A stretch of DNA of 60,108 nucleotides, taken from positions 1 through 60,108 of the forward strand of contig JABWBP010000023.1 in assembly GCA_013360445.1 (NCBI GenBank), in the 5' to 3' direction. How positions within the stretch are numbered: position 1 is the first letter of the stretch; every line of letters begins with the position of its first letter. Source of the stretch: Calditrichaceae bacterium. GTDB taxonomy: Bacteria; Calditrichota; Calditrichia; RBG-13-44-9; J075. Both the position numbers and the translations under genes were made by a program. The notes beneath the pieces were generated by a model. That model saw nothing but the letters and a program-made list of their open reading frames with translations. It ran no database searches and was not told the DNA's origin. Shown one piece after another: positions 33,344 through 42,006 of this stretch.

Positions 33344-34777
33344 TTATTTCATCACCACCATCTTCTTCGCCGCGGAAAATTCCGGGGTCATCAGGCGATA
33401 GACGTACACGCCGCTGCTGATCTCCTTGGCATTGAAGGAAGCGGTGTAAGCGCCGGCGGTCATCTGCTTGTTCAGCAGCAGGGTTTCCACTTCCTGTCCC
33501 CGCAAATTATAGACTTTCAGCGTTACCGAGGTCGTCTTCGGCAAGCTGAATGCGATGGTGGTGGAAGGGTTGAAGGGATTGGGATAATTCTGCGCCAGCT
33601 CGAATTTATCCGCCAATTGCCCGGTAGGTTCCGGCTCGATGGCCACCGGGTTCATGCCTATTTTTACCATCTGGGCCGAGGTGAGGGGCGTGGCAAAGAA
33701 CATTTGATGCCCGTCCCAGGTGCTCTTGCCGATGTAGGACCAGTTCTTGGAGGGTGCGACCGGGTCGTTGGGATTGCCGTTATAGGTGATAAAATCCATT
33801 TTGAAGCTGGATTGATAGTTCTCCGGCATCGGCACGACCCCGGAGAGCACGCTCAGGGTGCTGTCCGCGGAATTCCAGGTGGCGAAATGAATTTCCCCGG
33901 TGGAATTGAATTGCTGAATCGCGGGAATCTGCCCCCCGAAATTCGCGTGGCATTGGGCGCAGGTTCTGCCCTGGCTGGTAATGGTGTGGGAATGATAGGG
34001 TCCGAACGCCGCCCAGGCATTGCCCTGGTAGGTGAGCGACTGGAAGGACATGGTTCCCACTTTGCCGTCTTTGGCGCGGTTGGCCAGGATAACGAAGCCG
34101 TGGATGATCTGTTTGGCGCGTCTCAACTGCGCCTGCGCCACGCTTTCGAAATGGCAGTTGTAGCAGGAAATGGCCGTCTGGGAGTGGCAGGCGGCGCAGT
34201 GCAGTTTCCCGTTGTGGGGATCGACGGTGTTGTGCCCGGCCGGCAAAGTGGTATGGCAGTCCTCGCAATCCGCGGCGATGACCCCGGGTTCGAACATGGA
34301 GTTCGGCGTTCCGGCGTTATCCCCGTGCAGCTCCGCGGGCAGGTGGCAGTCCCAGCACTTCAGGGGCGTGGAAGCGCTGCGGTGCACGTCGGAATAGCCT
34401 AATTGGATTGCCTCGGTTTTCTGGCGGGTGTGGCAATCATAGCACTGCGCTTCATCCACCGCCCCGGGAGGGGGATTGGGATTGTTGGTAGCGTGGCAAT
34501 CCACGCAGCCCATGCCCGGGTAGGGGATGGGATAGGGAACCCCGTTGGCGTTCAGGTTGTCGCCGGGGTGACACTCCACGCAGCCTAACCCTGTTATCGG
34601 CACGTTGGTCAGGGTTTGGAATCCCGGGACCGGCGCGGGCGTATTGGCATTGTACCAGTAGCCTTTGCCGTTGCGGGTCGCGTGAATGCTGTTAGAAAAG
34701 TTTCCCTGCGCCAGCAGCGAAGCGGAAAAAAGGAAGATGAAAAGCGTTAGCAGGAAAAATTTTACCGATTGATTCAT
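33344..34777 (-). CDS. Eight-haem cytochrome c with T9SS sorting tail
   Basis: GGAGGT precedes the start. The 477-residue protein has a signal peptide (residues 5-23), then eight CxxCH motifs from CVECH near residue 66 to CAQCH near residue 275. A haem-free domain (about 280-380) follows. The C-terminal Por-type sorting domain has YPNPFNPSTTIAF and ends KKMVVMK. The combination means the haems are made in the periplasm and the folded protein is exported by T9SS, so it is probably a surface or extracellular electron-transfer protein. It follows the sigma-54-driven TPR-like gene by 71 bases, likely as an operon. Confidence 0.9.
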   Translation of the reverse strand: MNQSVKFFLLTLFIFLFSASLLAQGNFSNSIHATRNGKGYWYNANTPAPVPGFQTLTNVPITGLGCVECHPGDNLNANGVPYPIPYPGMGCVDCHATNNPNPPPGAVDEAQCYDCHTRQKTEAIQLGYSDVHRSASTPLKCWDCHLPAELHGDNAGTPNSMFEPGVIAADCEDCHTTLPAGHNTVDPHNGKLHCAACHSQTAISCYNCHFESVAQAQLRRAKQIIHGFVILANRAKDGKVGTMSFQSLTYQGNAWAAFGPYHSHTITSQGRTCAQCHANFGGQIPAIQQFNSTGEIHFATWNSADSTLSVLSGVVPMPENYQSSFKMDFITYNGNPNDPVAPSKNWSYIGKSTWDGHQMFFATPLTSAQMVKIGMNPVAIEPEPTGQLADKFELAQNYPNPFNPSTTIAFSLPKTTSVTLKVYNLRGQEVETLLLNKQMTAGAYTASFNAKEISSGVYVYRLMTPEFSAAKKMVVMK

Positions 34778-34848
34778 AAGACCTCCGGATGAGTTAGGTT
34801 AAATGATACTGCATTGACGCTATGCGTATAACGTTCATTCCTTTGATG

Positions 34849-35337
34849 TTACCTTTGCGAAACCCTGGGCCTTCCTGTCCCGGGCGAATGCGCCTTCTCG
34901 GTTTTATCCAGGCGCGATTGGATGAGCAGAATGATGGATTTCAGCCGTTCGTCCGCCGGATTCAATTGCCGGGCGCGCAGGAAATGCCCCAACGAGCGCT
35001 CCAGGTCGCAATACAACCACAACATGCCCAGGATGAGGTGAAAATCAGGAGAATCCTGATTTTGAGGCATCTGTTCCTCCATGTCGTACACCAGCCCGGA
35101 GCAGGGGCAGTCTTCCGCCACCGGGTCGATGTCGGCGATGAAGTCGAAATCCTCGTTGATAAGCCGGGTAAAATTTTCCAGCGCCTTGTCCACTTCCCCG
35201 GTCTGGGTGTAGCAAATGACCAGCTTGCGGCGAATCAGCTTATTCCGCGGATCTTTCCAGGAGGCTTGTTGCAGCATCTCCGCGGCCCGCCCGTAATTGC
35301 GCACCATGAAGAATTGATTTCCTAACATTTCGAACAT
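34849..35337 (-). CDS. TPR-like helical repeat protein
   Basis: The start at 35337 is fixed by GGAGG at 35343-35347. The 162-residue product has a helical repeat pattern: NQFFMVRNYGRAAEMLQQASWKDPRN, then IRRKLVICYTQTGEVDKALENFTRLI, and a later GMLWLYCDLERSLGHFLRARQLNPAD. This fits two or three TPR units. A CPCS motif sits in the middle linker. There is no signal peptide, so it is cytosolic. It is the first gene after the sigma-54 promoter, ahead of the surface cytochrome. It could assist assembly or regulation, but no function is assigned. Confidence 0.65.
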   Translation of the reverse strand: MFEMLGNQFFMVRNYGRAAEMLQQASWKDPRNKLIRRKLVICYTQTGEVDKALENFTRLINEDFDFIADIDPVAEDCPCSGLVYDMEEQMPQNQDSPDFHLILGMLWLYCDLERSLGHFLRARQLNPADERLKSIILLIQSRLDKTEKAHSPGTGRPRVSQR

Positions 35338-35358
35338 GTTCACCTCCGGGCAACACAA

Positions 35359-35374
35359 TGCAAGCCGCTTGCCA
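35359..35374 (-). promoter_or_regulatory. Sigma-54 promoter (-24/-12)
   Basis: On the minus strand the sequence is TGGCAAGCGGCTTGCA. It matches the sigma-54 consensus TGGCACRNNNNTTGCW at all positions but one, with the required 10 bases between GG and GC. The expected transcript would start near 35348, leaving a very short leader before the ribosome binding site of the TPR-like gene. Confidence 0.8.
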
Positions 35375-35419
35375 GGAATCAAGTTCAAGAAAAACAATGA
35401 AATAAAATCAGGGCAGGTG

Positions 35420-35444
35420 TGAAACGAATTGTTTCAATGAAACA
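35420..35444. promoter_or_regulatory. Upstream activator palindrome, copy 1
   Basis: TGAAACGAATTGTTTCA (35420-35436) is a palindrome, and with the next base a further TGAAACA half-site forms TGTTTCA-A-TGAAACA. It is centred about 80 bases upstream of the predicted sigma-54 transcription start, where enhancer-binding activators usually bind. Confidence 0.65.
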
Positions 35445-35500
35445 GGGGTAGGGACAGTTTGCCGGGAATAATTATATGAAAAACATCAGCATAACCTCGC

Positions 35501-35528
35501 TGAAACGAAATGTTTCCGGGGTGAAACA
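35501..35528. promoter_or_regulatory. Upstream activator palindrome, copy 2
   Basis: TGAAACGAAATGTTTCC (35501-35517) matches copy 1 at 15 of 17 positions and is likewise followed by a TGAAACA half-site (35522-35528). It begins 81 bases from copy 1. Confidence 0.65.
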
Positions 35529-35577
35529 CTGATGCTAATCGTTAATGGGGAATGGATTCGGGGCTGGTGAGATGGGG

Positions 35578-36897
35578 TTACTCCCGGTCTAAGCGGTAGA
35601 CCTTCATTTTTCTCCACAGGGTGGTTCTGCCAATGCCCAGTTCTTTAGCTGCCAGAGTGCGGTTCCAATGGTGCTTTTCCAGAAGCTGCCGGATTTGGCG
35701 ATAATCGGCGGAAGAACCGTCCCCGCCGGCGGCCGTTGCGGGTTGGGATGGGGGGCGAATGGAGGGGGGAAGCATCGCGGCTTTGATCACCGGCCCGCGG
35801 GTGCGCGCCACCGCGTATTCTAAGGCGTTCTCCAACTCCCGGATGTTGCCCGGCCAGGTGTGCTGGTGCAGCAGGTCCATCGCCGCGTCATCGACGTCGC
35901 GGATATTTTTTTTGCTGACCAGGGAGAATTTTTTCAGGAAGTGCTCGATCAACAACCGGATATCCTCCGGGCGGCTGCGCAACGGGGGAACCACAATGGG
36001 AATGACGTTCAGGCGGTAGTAGAGGTCTTCCCGGAATTTTCCCGTTGCAATACCCTCGCTCAGGTCCTCATTGGTCGCGGCGATGATGCGCACGTCCACT
36101 TCCCGGGTAATGGATTCGCCCACCCGCTCGAAGGTGCCCTCCTGGAGCACTCGCAGCAACTGCAACTGCATCTGCAGGGGCATTTCCGCCACTTCGTCGA
36201 GAAAAAGGGTGCCGCGGTTGGCCATCTCAAAACGCCCTAACCGGTCTTTGATGGCCCCGGTAAAGGCCCCGCGAACGTGCCCGAACAGCTCGCTGGCCAG
36301 CAACTGGGGAGGGAAAACAGAGCAATTCACCTTGACAAACGGGGCGTTTTTACGCAGGCTGGTGGCCTGGATGGCATTGGCGACCAGTTCCTTGCCGGTG
36401 CCGGACTCTCCCTGGATGAGCACGCTGGCGTCGGAATCGGAAATTTCTTCCACCAGGGCGTAAATTTCCTGCATGGCCTTGCTCTGACCCACCATGCCCT
36501 CGAAGAAGGCCCGTTGCTTCAACTGCTCGCGGAGCATTTCCAGGTCGGAAAGATCGCGGAAGGAGATGACCCCGCCCACCGGCCCGTCGCCGTTTTGGTT
36601 GCGGATTACCGCGGCGTTGAGGCGAATGGGGCGCTTATGGCCGTTGCGATGGCGGATGGCGGAATCGACGTCGAAGAGGTTTTCGCGCTTCTCCAGCACC
36701 GTGGCAATGGGACAGCTTTCGAGGCAAAGGTGGGATTTGAAAACGTGCTTGCAAAATTGCCCGATCACTTCTTCCTTGCGGAAACCGGTGATCCGCTCCG
36801 CGGCCTGGTTGAAAAAGGTGATGCGGAAATTTTTGTCCACCGTAAAAACCCCTTCCCCCAGGGAATCCAAAATGTCTTCGGTAAAAGTCGTATTCAA
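35578..36897 (-). CDS. PAS-type sigma-54 activator (bacterial enhancer-binding protein)
   Basis: This 439-residue protein has an N-terminal PAS domain (about 5-120) with a Cys pattern C49-X8-C58-X3-C62. An AAA+ domain follows with GESGTGKE, the sigma-54 contact loop GAFTGA, GTLFLDEVAEM and WPGNIRELENAL. A Fis-type helix-turn-helix ends the protein (WNRTLAAKELGIGRTTLWRKM). It activates sigma-54 promoters in response to a signal seen by the PAS domain. The cysteines suggest redox or Fe-S sensing, though this is unproven. The next gene on its strand has a sigma-54 promoter and two palindromes, and a third lies before its own start. Confidence 0.93.
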   Translation of the reverse strand: MNTTFTEDILDSLGEGVFTVDKNFRITFFNQAAERITGFRKEEVIGQFCKHVFKSHLCLESCPIATVLEKRENLFDVDSAIRHRNGHKRPIRLNAAVIRNQNGDGPVGGVISFRDLSDLEMLREQLKQRAFFEGMVGQSKAMQEIYALVEEISDSDASVLIQGESGTGKELVANAIQATSLRKNAPFVKVNCSVFPPQLLASELFGHVRGAFTGAIKDRLGRFEMANRGTLFLDEVAEMPLQMQLQLLRVLQEGTFERVGESITREVDVRIIAATNEDLSEGIATGKFREDLYYRLNVIPIVVPPLRSRPEDIRLLIEHFLKKFSLVSKKNIRDVDDAAMDLLHQHTWPGNIRELENALEYAVARTRGPVIKAAMLPPSIRPPSQPATAAGGDGSSADYRQIRQLLEKHHWNRTLAAKELGIGRTTLWRKMKVYRLDRE

Positions 36898-36935
36898 AGG
36901 TATCGCTCCATGCTCCGTTCCATCGCTTGAAACAC

Positions 36936-36952
36936 TGAAACAAAGTGTTTAA
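36936..36952. promoter_or_regulatory. Activator palindrome, copy 3 (autoregulatory?)
   Basis: TGAAACAAAGTGTTTAA aligns with the two sites at 35420 and 35501 as TGAAACRAADTGTTTMM. An extra TGAAACA lies at 36928-36934. It sits 31-55 bases upstream of the start codon of the sigma-54 activator gene, which suggests autoregulation. Confidence 0.55.
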
Positions 36953-37228
36953 GCTTAACGCCGGGAAGCTAAAGAGTCAAGACAATATTTTCGGGAGGGC
37001 GGGGGGCTTATCAAGCGTAATGCGTAACAAAAACGGAATGCCCCTTCGACCCTTCGGCAAGCTCAGGATAAACTGAGCTCAGGGTAAACTCTGTTATGCA
37101 TTACGTTTTACGAATTTCGTGTTGCGCTCTACCCACCCTCCTCTCCCACCCATTTCTCCAATTTTCCTGATAAAAGTCATCTTTTTGCCTGATCGAAGTC
37201 ATTGTTTGGGAAGTTAAAAGTGTAAATA
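36953..37228. repeat. Inverted repeat spacer with CTTCGACCCTTCGGCAAGCT word
   Basis: CGTAATGCGTAAC (37016-37028) and GTTATGCATTACG (37093-37105) are inverted arms matching at 12 of 13 bases. They enclose the dispersed word CTTCGACCCTTCGGCAAGCT. No gene is seen in this divergent spacer. Confidence 0.6.
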
Positions 37229-37345
37229 TTGATAAAAGCGAGGGAGGCTGATTTGGTTGGCTGCCCGGCGCATCGCCGCGGGAAGGAATTTAAAAATGAT
37301 TTCTTTTTTTTCTGCGAATGCAGTACATATTGGCGGTTTTCAAGA

Positions 37346-38875
37346 ATGAATGGTATGAACGGTTTTTTGCAAAAGATTCTACACAGGCTTACCCCCGGCT
37401 TTCTCACCTTAAAATTTCGCCTGATGGCGTTGATCACCGTGGTATTGCTGTTAGTGGTGGGCGGCCCGGTCTTTTTGCTGGTTTACCAGCTGGATAAGAA
37501 TTACCGGGAATTTTCCATCAATATGATCGAAACCACCAGCCAGGCGGTGTACCAGTCGATTTTCGAGGGATTTTTAGAAAATGACCGGGAAACCATTCAG
37601 CGCAACCTGGAATTGCTCACCCTGGAGCCTAATATTCAATTGATCCGGATTTTCAAACCCTCGGGAGAGATTCTGTATTCTACCCGCCGGGAAGAGATTC
37701 ACCAAAATATGGCCAATCTGACGGAGGACGTGTATATTCAGCCTTTCTCGAACGGAGAACAGGAAACCTTTGTCAAAAGGGGGTTCACCTATTCGCACCA
37801 TCACCCCATTTACGTGCAGAAGGAGTGTCTGCCCTGCCATCAAGGCCGGGAGGGAATTATCGCGGTGATGGACGTTCACGTGGGGTTGTTGCAGTCTGAG
37901 CAGGTGTATCTCTCCAGCAAGCGTTTGACCATTATCAGCGCGATTTTGATCGTGCTGATCCTGTGGTTTATCCTGAATTTTCTGTACGAAGGGCAGATCG
38001 AGTCGCGTTTGCGCAAAATTATTGCGGGATTTCAGGAATTAGCGCGGGGAAACCTGAATTTCCGCATCGCTATGGCCGGCCGGCACGAACTGGCGCTCAT
38101 GGCAAAGGAATTCAACCAGACCGTGGAAAAATTGAAGGAAGCGAAAGAAAAAGAAAACCAGTTTTTGCAGGAAAACCTGGAGCGCGCCGACCGTTTGGTC
38201 ACCCTGGGGGAAGTGGCCGCGGAGATCGCCCACGAGGTGAACAATCCCGCCAGCATTATTTTAACCCGCGCCGAGATCGTCAAGGATGAGATGGAAGATA
38301 ACAATGGCAACGGCAAATATATCGAAGATTTGAATATTATCATCCAGCAGACCGAAAAAATCGCCGATACCACCCGCAGCATCCTTCACTATGCCCGCAA
38401 ATTACCGCACACGTTCTCGGAAACAAATCTCACCGAGGTGATCCGGCGCTCTCTCAAAATTCTGGAACCGCGCATCAACAAGGCGCGCTGCCGGATCCGG
38501 TTCGTTCACCCCGCGACCGCGGTGCTCGTCAAAGGGAACGCGACCCAGTTAGAACAGGTATTTTGCAATCTGATCAATAACAGCCTGGACATGGTTCCCG
38601 CGGAAGCCGGCGAGATCACCATTTTACTCCAGCCTTCGGAGACCGCCGGGCAGCATTGTAAAATTGTTTTTCGCGATAACGGCCCCGGAATTCCCGCGGA
38701 ATACCGCGACCGTATCTTTGCGCCCTTTTTTACCACCAAGCAAAACGGCAAGGGAACCGGCCTGGGGCTTTATATCGTGCGCAATATTATCGCTAACCAC
38801 CAGGGAAAAATCGAACTGGCGGTTGAGGAACCCAGCGGGGCCACTTTTATCATCGAGTTGGGCGCTTCCGGTTGA
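37346..38875 (+). CDS. Sensor histidine kinase with periplasmic c-haem motif
   Basis: ATG 37346 (or 37355) was chosen over the frame start at 37229 because the residues before it are not conserved-looking; no strong ribosome site helps. The 509-residue protein has TM helices at about 27-47 and 194-214 and a periplasmic domain with CLPCH at 161-165. HAMP, HisKA with H296 (AHEVNNPAS) and HATPase_c with DNGPGIP and GKGTGLGL complete it. It is likely to sense redox state or a haem ligand. Its partner is the NtrC-type regulator 81 bases downstream. Confidence 0.88.
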   Translation: MNGMNGFLQKILHRLTPGFLTLKFRLMALITVVLLLVVGGPVFLLVYQLDKNYREFSINMIETTSQAVYQSIFEGFLENDRETIQRNLELLTLEPNIQLIRIFKPSGEILYSTRREEIHQNMANLTEDVYIQPFSNGEQETFVKRGFTYSHHHPIYVQKECLPCHQGREGIIAVMDVHVGLLQSEQVYLSSKRLTIISAILIVLILWFILNFLYEGQIESRLRKIIAGFQELARGNLNFRIAMAGRHELALMAKEFNQTVEKLKEAKEKENQFLQENLERADRLVTLGEVAAEIAHEVNNPASIILTRAEIVKDEMEDNNGNGKYIEDLNIIIQQTEKIADTTRSILHYARKLPHTFSETNLTEVIRRSLKILEPRINKARCRIRFVHPATAVLVKGNATQLEQVFCNLINNSLDMVPAEAGEITILLQPSETAGQHCKIVFRDNGPGIPAEYRDRIFAPFFTTKQNGKGTGLGLYIVRNIIANHQGKIELAVEEPSGATFIIELGASG

Positions 38876-38885
38876 TATGGGGCGC

Positions 38886-38956
38886 CAATAGTAGGCAGTA
38901 GGCAAGTAGGCAGTAGGCAAAGAGCCAAAACTCAAAACTCAAAACCCGAAACTCAA
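38886..38956. repeat. Tandem GTAGGCA / CTCAAAA array
   Basis: GTAGGCAGTAGGCAAGTAGG and further copies are followed by AACTCAAAACTCAAAAC stuttering. The array fills the whole gap between kinase and regulator genes. Confidence 0.75.
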
Positions 38957-40327
38957 ATGCAGCCGATTGAAATCTTAGTCGTTGATGACGAGGAGGAAAT
39001 GCGGGTCAGCTACCAGAAGCTGCTCTCCCGCGCGGGGTATAAAGTTTATACCGCGCCCGGCGCCGCCCGGGCGCTGGAAATGCTCAAAGAACCCTACAAC
39101 TTTGCCCTGCTCATCAGCGATTTGAAAATGCCGGAAATTGACGGGGCGCGATTGTTGTCGCTGGTCAAAAAGGAGCATCCCTATCTTCCGGTCATCATGG
39201 TCACCGGCTACGGAACCTTAGACCTGGGCATCGAAGCGATCAAAAACGGGGCATTCGATTTCATCGAAAAGCCTTTTACCAAAGAAAAACTCTTGAAATC
39301 CGTGAAAGAAGCGCTCAAGCAAATTTCCCCGGTGGGAGAGGAGGGACCTTCCGAGTTTCTGGGGTTTTCCGGCATTGTCGGGCGCAGCAGTCCCATGCAG
39401 GCGGTTTTCGATTTGGTGAAAAAAGTGGCCTACGGCAACGCCAATGTGCTGATTACCGGGGAGAGCGGAGTCGGAAAAGAACTGGTGGCGCGCAGCATCC
39501 ACAAACACTCCCTGCGCCGCAACCAGCCTCTCATCCCGATCAATTGCGGGGCGCTGCCGGCGTCCCTGTTCGAGAGCGAATTATTCGGATACGAAAAAGG
39601 CGCGTTTACCGGGGCGTTTCAATCCAAACCCGGGCTGGTGGAGCTGGCCAACGGGGGAACGCTGTTTTTGGATGAAGTTTGCGAGATGCCGCAGGATTTG
39701 CAGGTGAAATTGCTGCGCATGTTAGAAGATCGCAAAATTCGCCGCATCGGCGGCAAAGAAGAGATACCGGTCGATATTCGCCTGCTTACCGCCACCAATC
39801 GCAAGGTGGAAGAATCGGTCAAAAAGGGGCTGTTGCGGGAGGATTTCTTTTTCCGCATCAATACCATCCAGATCCCTATCCCGCCGCTGCGGGAGCGCAG
39901 CGAGGATATTCCCTTGCTGATCGTCCATTTCTTGAATGATTTGAACCGGAAATACAACCGCGAAATCCGGGAGTTGGAACCCGCGGCCATCGAATTGATG
40001 CAATGTTATGAATGGCCGGGGAACGTGCGGGAGCTGCAAAATATCATCGAGCGCACCTACTATCTTTCCACCCCGCCGGTAATCCGGGTAAAAGATTTGC
40101 CGGCCTACTTGAGCGCCCAGAACGGCGTCCGGCGGAGCAAAAATTGGGATAACCTTACCTACAAAGAAGCCAAAGACCTGGTGCTGGAAGATTTCGAGCG
40201 GGAATATTTGGAATACCAGTTAGAGAAACACGATTGGAACATCAGCCGCACCGCGGAGAACTGCGGCATCGACCGCCGCACCATCCACCGGTTGATCAAT
40301 AAATTTGACCTCAAACGCCGGGAATAG
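38957..40327 (+). CDS. NtrC-family sigma-54 response regulator
   Basis: This 456-residue protein has a receiver (DDEEE near residue 10, phospho-acceptor in ISDLKMP near residue 55, VTGYGT, EKPF). The AAA+ domain has GESGVGKE, GAFTGA, GTLFLDEVCEM and WPGNVRELQNI. A Fis-type helix-turn-helix ends in WNISRTAENCGIDRRTIHRLI. It forms a two-component pair with the haem-type kinase just upstream. It lies directly ahead of the ccm genes, so control of cytochrome maturation is plausible, although no sigma-54 promoter was found before ccmA. Confidence 0.93.
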   Translation: MQPIEILVVDDEEEMRVSYQKLLSRAGYKVYTAPGAARALEMLKEPYNFALLISDLKMPEIDGARLLSLVKKEHPYLPVIMVTGYGTLDLGIEAIKNGAFDFIEKPFTKEKLLKSVKEALKQISPVGEEGPSEFLGFSGIVGRSSPMQAVFDLVKKVAYGNANVLITGESGVGKELVARSIHKHSLRRNQPLIPINCGALPASLFESELFGYEKGAFTGAFQSKPGLVELANGGTLFLDEVCEMPQDLQVKLLRMLEDRKIRRIGGKEEIPVDIRLLTATNRKVEESVKKGLLREDFFFRINTIQIPIPPLRERSEDIPLLIVHFLNDLNRKYNREIRELEPAAIELMQCYEWPGNVRELQNIIERTYYLSTPPVIRVKDLPAYLSAQNGVRRSKNWDNLTYKEAKDLVLEDFEREYLEYQLEKHDWNISRTAENCGIDRRTIHRLINKFDLKRRE

Positions 40328-40330
40328 AAC

Positions 40331-40423
40331 CAGGTGATTGGGTGATTGCGCGATTGGGTGATCGAAGAACGGATGGTTGCCTCAATATCGAATCACCCAA
40401 TCACTAAATCACCCGATCACCCA
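40331..40423. repeat. Stuttering-word inverted repeat
   Basis: GATTGGGTGATTGCGCGATT and GGGTGATC are mirrored by AATCACCCAATCACTAAATC and ACCCGATCACCCAAT. The halves can pair over about 28 bases. The array runs right up to the ccmA start, leaving no obvious ribosome binding site. Confidence 0.75.
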
Positions 40424-41035
40424 ATGCGAATCATTGCCCACAACATAGAGAAGCGCTTCAACCACCGCCTGGTGCTGCGGGGGGTCAGTTTTGAGCTGGC
40501 GGAGGCCGATTCCTTGGTGATTACCGGGCCGAACGGCTCCGGTAAAACCACCTTAGTGAAAATGATCTGCGGGCTGCTTTCGCCCACCGCCGGGGCCATC
40601 GAATACTTTATCGACGATCACAAAGCCGGCGCGGAGAAGGTGTATGAACGGATCGGGCTGGTGGGGCCGTATTTGCAGCTCTATAAAGACTTGACCGCGT
40701 GGGAGAACCTCGCTTTTTTTGCCAGGGTTCGCCACGGGAAGATCGACCGGGAGAAGATTGGGGAATTGATGGCGCGGGTGGGGCTGGCCGGCCGGGAGCA
40801 CGACGCCCTGAAAACCTACTCCTCGGGCATGTTGCAGCGCATCAAATACGTGGCGGCGCTCTATCACGATCCCCGGGCGCTCATCCTCGACGAGCCTACC
40901 GCCAACCTCGATGAAAAGGGAAAAAAGCTGGTGTATGAGATTATCGAAGAACAGAAACGGAAAAATATCGTGATCATTGCGACCAACGAAGCGGAGGAAA
41001 TTTCTTTTGCTGCAAAGCGCGTGGACGTTGCTTAA
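40424..41035 (+). CDS. ccmA: Cytochrome c maturation ABC ATPase CcmA
   Basis: ATG 40424 gives 203 residues beginning MRIIAHNIEKRF, as in other CcmA; upstream codons lie in repeat. Walker A GPNGSGKTT, signature YSSGMLQRIKYV and Walker B ALILDEPTANLD are intact. The H-loop His is replaced by Asn (IIATNEAEE). CcmA with CcmB forms the ATPase that releases haem-charged CcmE from CcmC. The following ccmB overlaps or abuts it, which supports the assignment over other ABC ATPases. Confidence 0.88.
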   Translation: MRIIAHNIEKRFNHRLVLRGVSFELAEADSLVITGPNGSGKTTLVKMICGLLSPTAGAIEYFIDDHKAGAEKVYERIGLVGPYLQLYKDLTAWENLAFFARVRHGKIDREKIGELMARVGLAGREHDALKTYSSGMLQRIKYVAALYHDPRALILDEPTANLDEKGKKLVYEIIEEQKRKNIVIIATNEAEEISFAAKRVDVA

Positions 41036-41690
41036 GCAGAGCTGGTATGTCTTTCAAAAAGACCTGCACTTAGAATTCCGCACCCGCTACGCGCTGAACG
41101 CCATTGCGATGTTCGCGGTAACCACCCTGACGGCGATCAGTTTTTCTCTCGGGCCGGTGCGCCTGAGCAGCGCGGTATTAGCGCCGCTGTTGTGGATCGT
41201 GCTCTTCTTTTCCTCCATGTCCGGCCTGGCGCACGTCTTCGTGCGGGAGGAGGAGCAGCAGACCGCCGATACCCTGCGATTGGTATTGCCGCCCAACGCC
41301 GTCTGGTTAGGCAAATGGATGTTCAACGTGGTGCTGCTGTTCGGATTGGAAATCATCATCATTCCGCTATATATCGTTTTGATGAGCGCCCGGATCGAGA
41401 ATTATGGCATCTTTTCGGCCATTCTGCTGCTGGGCAGCTTCGGGCTGGCCTCGGTGGCGACCATCATCGCGGCGATTATTTCCATCGCCAGCAGCCGGGG
41501 GGCGCTGTTTGCGGTGCTGGCTTTCCCCATTGCCCTGCCGGTGCTCATCTCCGCCATCAACGGCACGCGCCTTGCGCTGGAAGGCGCGGTATTTTATGAT
41601 TGTATATCGGAGTTGCAGGTATTATTTTCCTTTTCGGTCGTGATGGTAACGGCCTCTTTGCTGCTGTTTGAATTTGTGTGGAGAAAATGA
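41007..41690 (+). CDS. ccmB: Haem exporter permease CcmB
   Basis: The reading frame opens at TTG 40977. The better start is TTG 41007, because GGAGG lies 12 bases before it and the protein then begins like CcmB (MLQSAWTLLKQSWYVFQKDL). The 227-residue protein has six membrane helices and the family motifs SSMSGLAHVFVREEEQQTADTL (split over two helices) and GLASVATIIAAI. It pairs with CcmA in the inner membrane. It overlaps ccmA by 29 bases from this start. Confidence 0.9.
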   Translation: MLQSAWTLLKQSWYVFQKDLHLEFRTRYALNAIAMFAVTTLTAISFSLGPVRLSSAVLAPLLWIVLFFSSMSGLAHVFVREEEQQTADTLRLVLPPNAVWLGKWMFNVVLLFGLEIIIIPLYIVLMSARIENYGIFSAILLLGSFGLASVATIIAAIISIASSRGALFAVLAFPIALPVLISAINGTRLALEGAVFYDCISELQVLFSFSVVMVTASLLLFEFVWRK

Positions 41691-41759
41691 AATCAGGAAG
41701 ATTTCATCCCAGAAGACCGGGATTGTGTTTCTGCCGGGATGAGATGACGGAGAAATGAC

Positions 41760-41948
41760 ATGCACAATGAGTTTACTGCCATTATCGAGAAAGATGGTGA
41801 TTGGTATATCGCTTATTGTCCGGAAATTCCCGGCGCAAACGGGCAGGGACGGACGATTGAGGAATGTCGCAAAAGTCTGGCAGAAGCCATCGCGTTAATA
41901 CTTGAGGATCGCCGGGAGAATGTTTTGCATAGGTTTAAAATCATTTGA
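41760..41948 (+). CDS. HicB-like antitoxin-fold protein
   Basis: This 62-residue protein (FTAIIEKDGDWYIAYCPEIPGANGQGRTIEECRKSL) matches the HicB RNase-H-like fold at its usual short length. No HicA toxin is adjacent, so it is an orphan or works with the RelE-like gene downstream. GGAG precedes the ATG. It starts the cassette that lies between ccmB and ccmC. Confidence 0.8.
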   Translation: MHNEFTAIIEKDGDWYIAYCPEIPGANGQGRTIEECRKSLAEAIALILEDRRENVLHRFKII

Positions 41949-42006
41949 ATTATCTGGCAGAGAATCAGAGGGGCAGGTATAAAGTGCCGTTTACATAGTG
42001 GTTGCG

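Noticed and set aside
33269-34402. Plus-strand frame of 377 codons opposite the 8-haem cytochrome
   Set aside because: It is a shadow frame. It crosses the GTAGAGACG palindrome and has no signal or domain.
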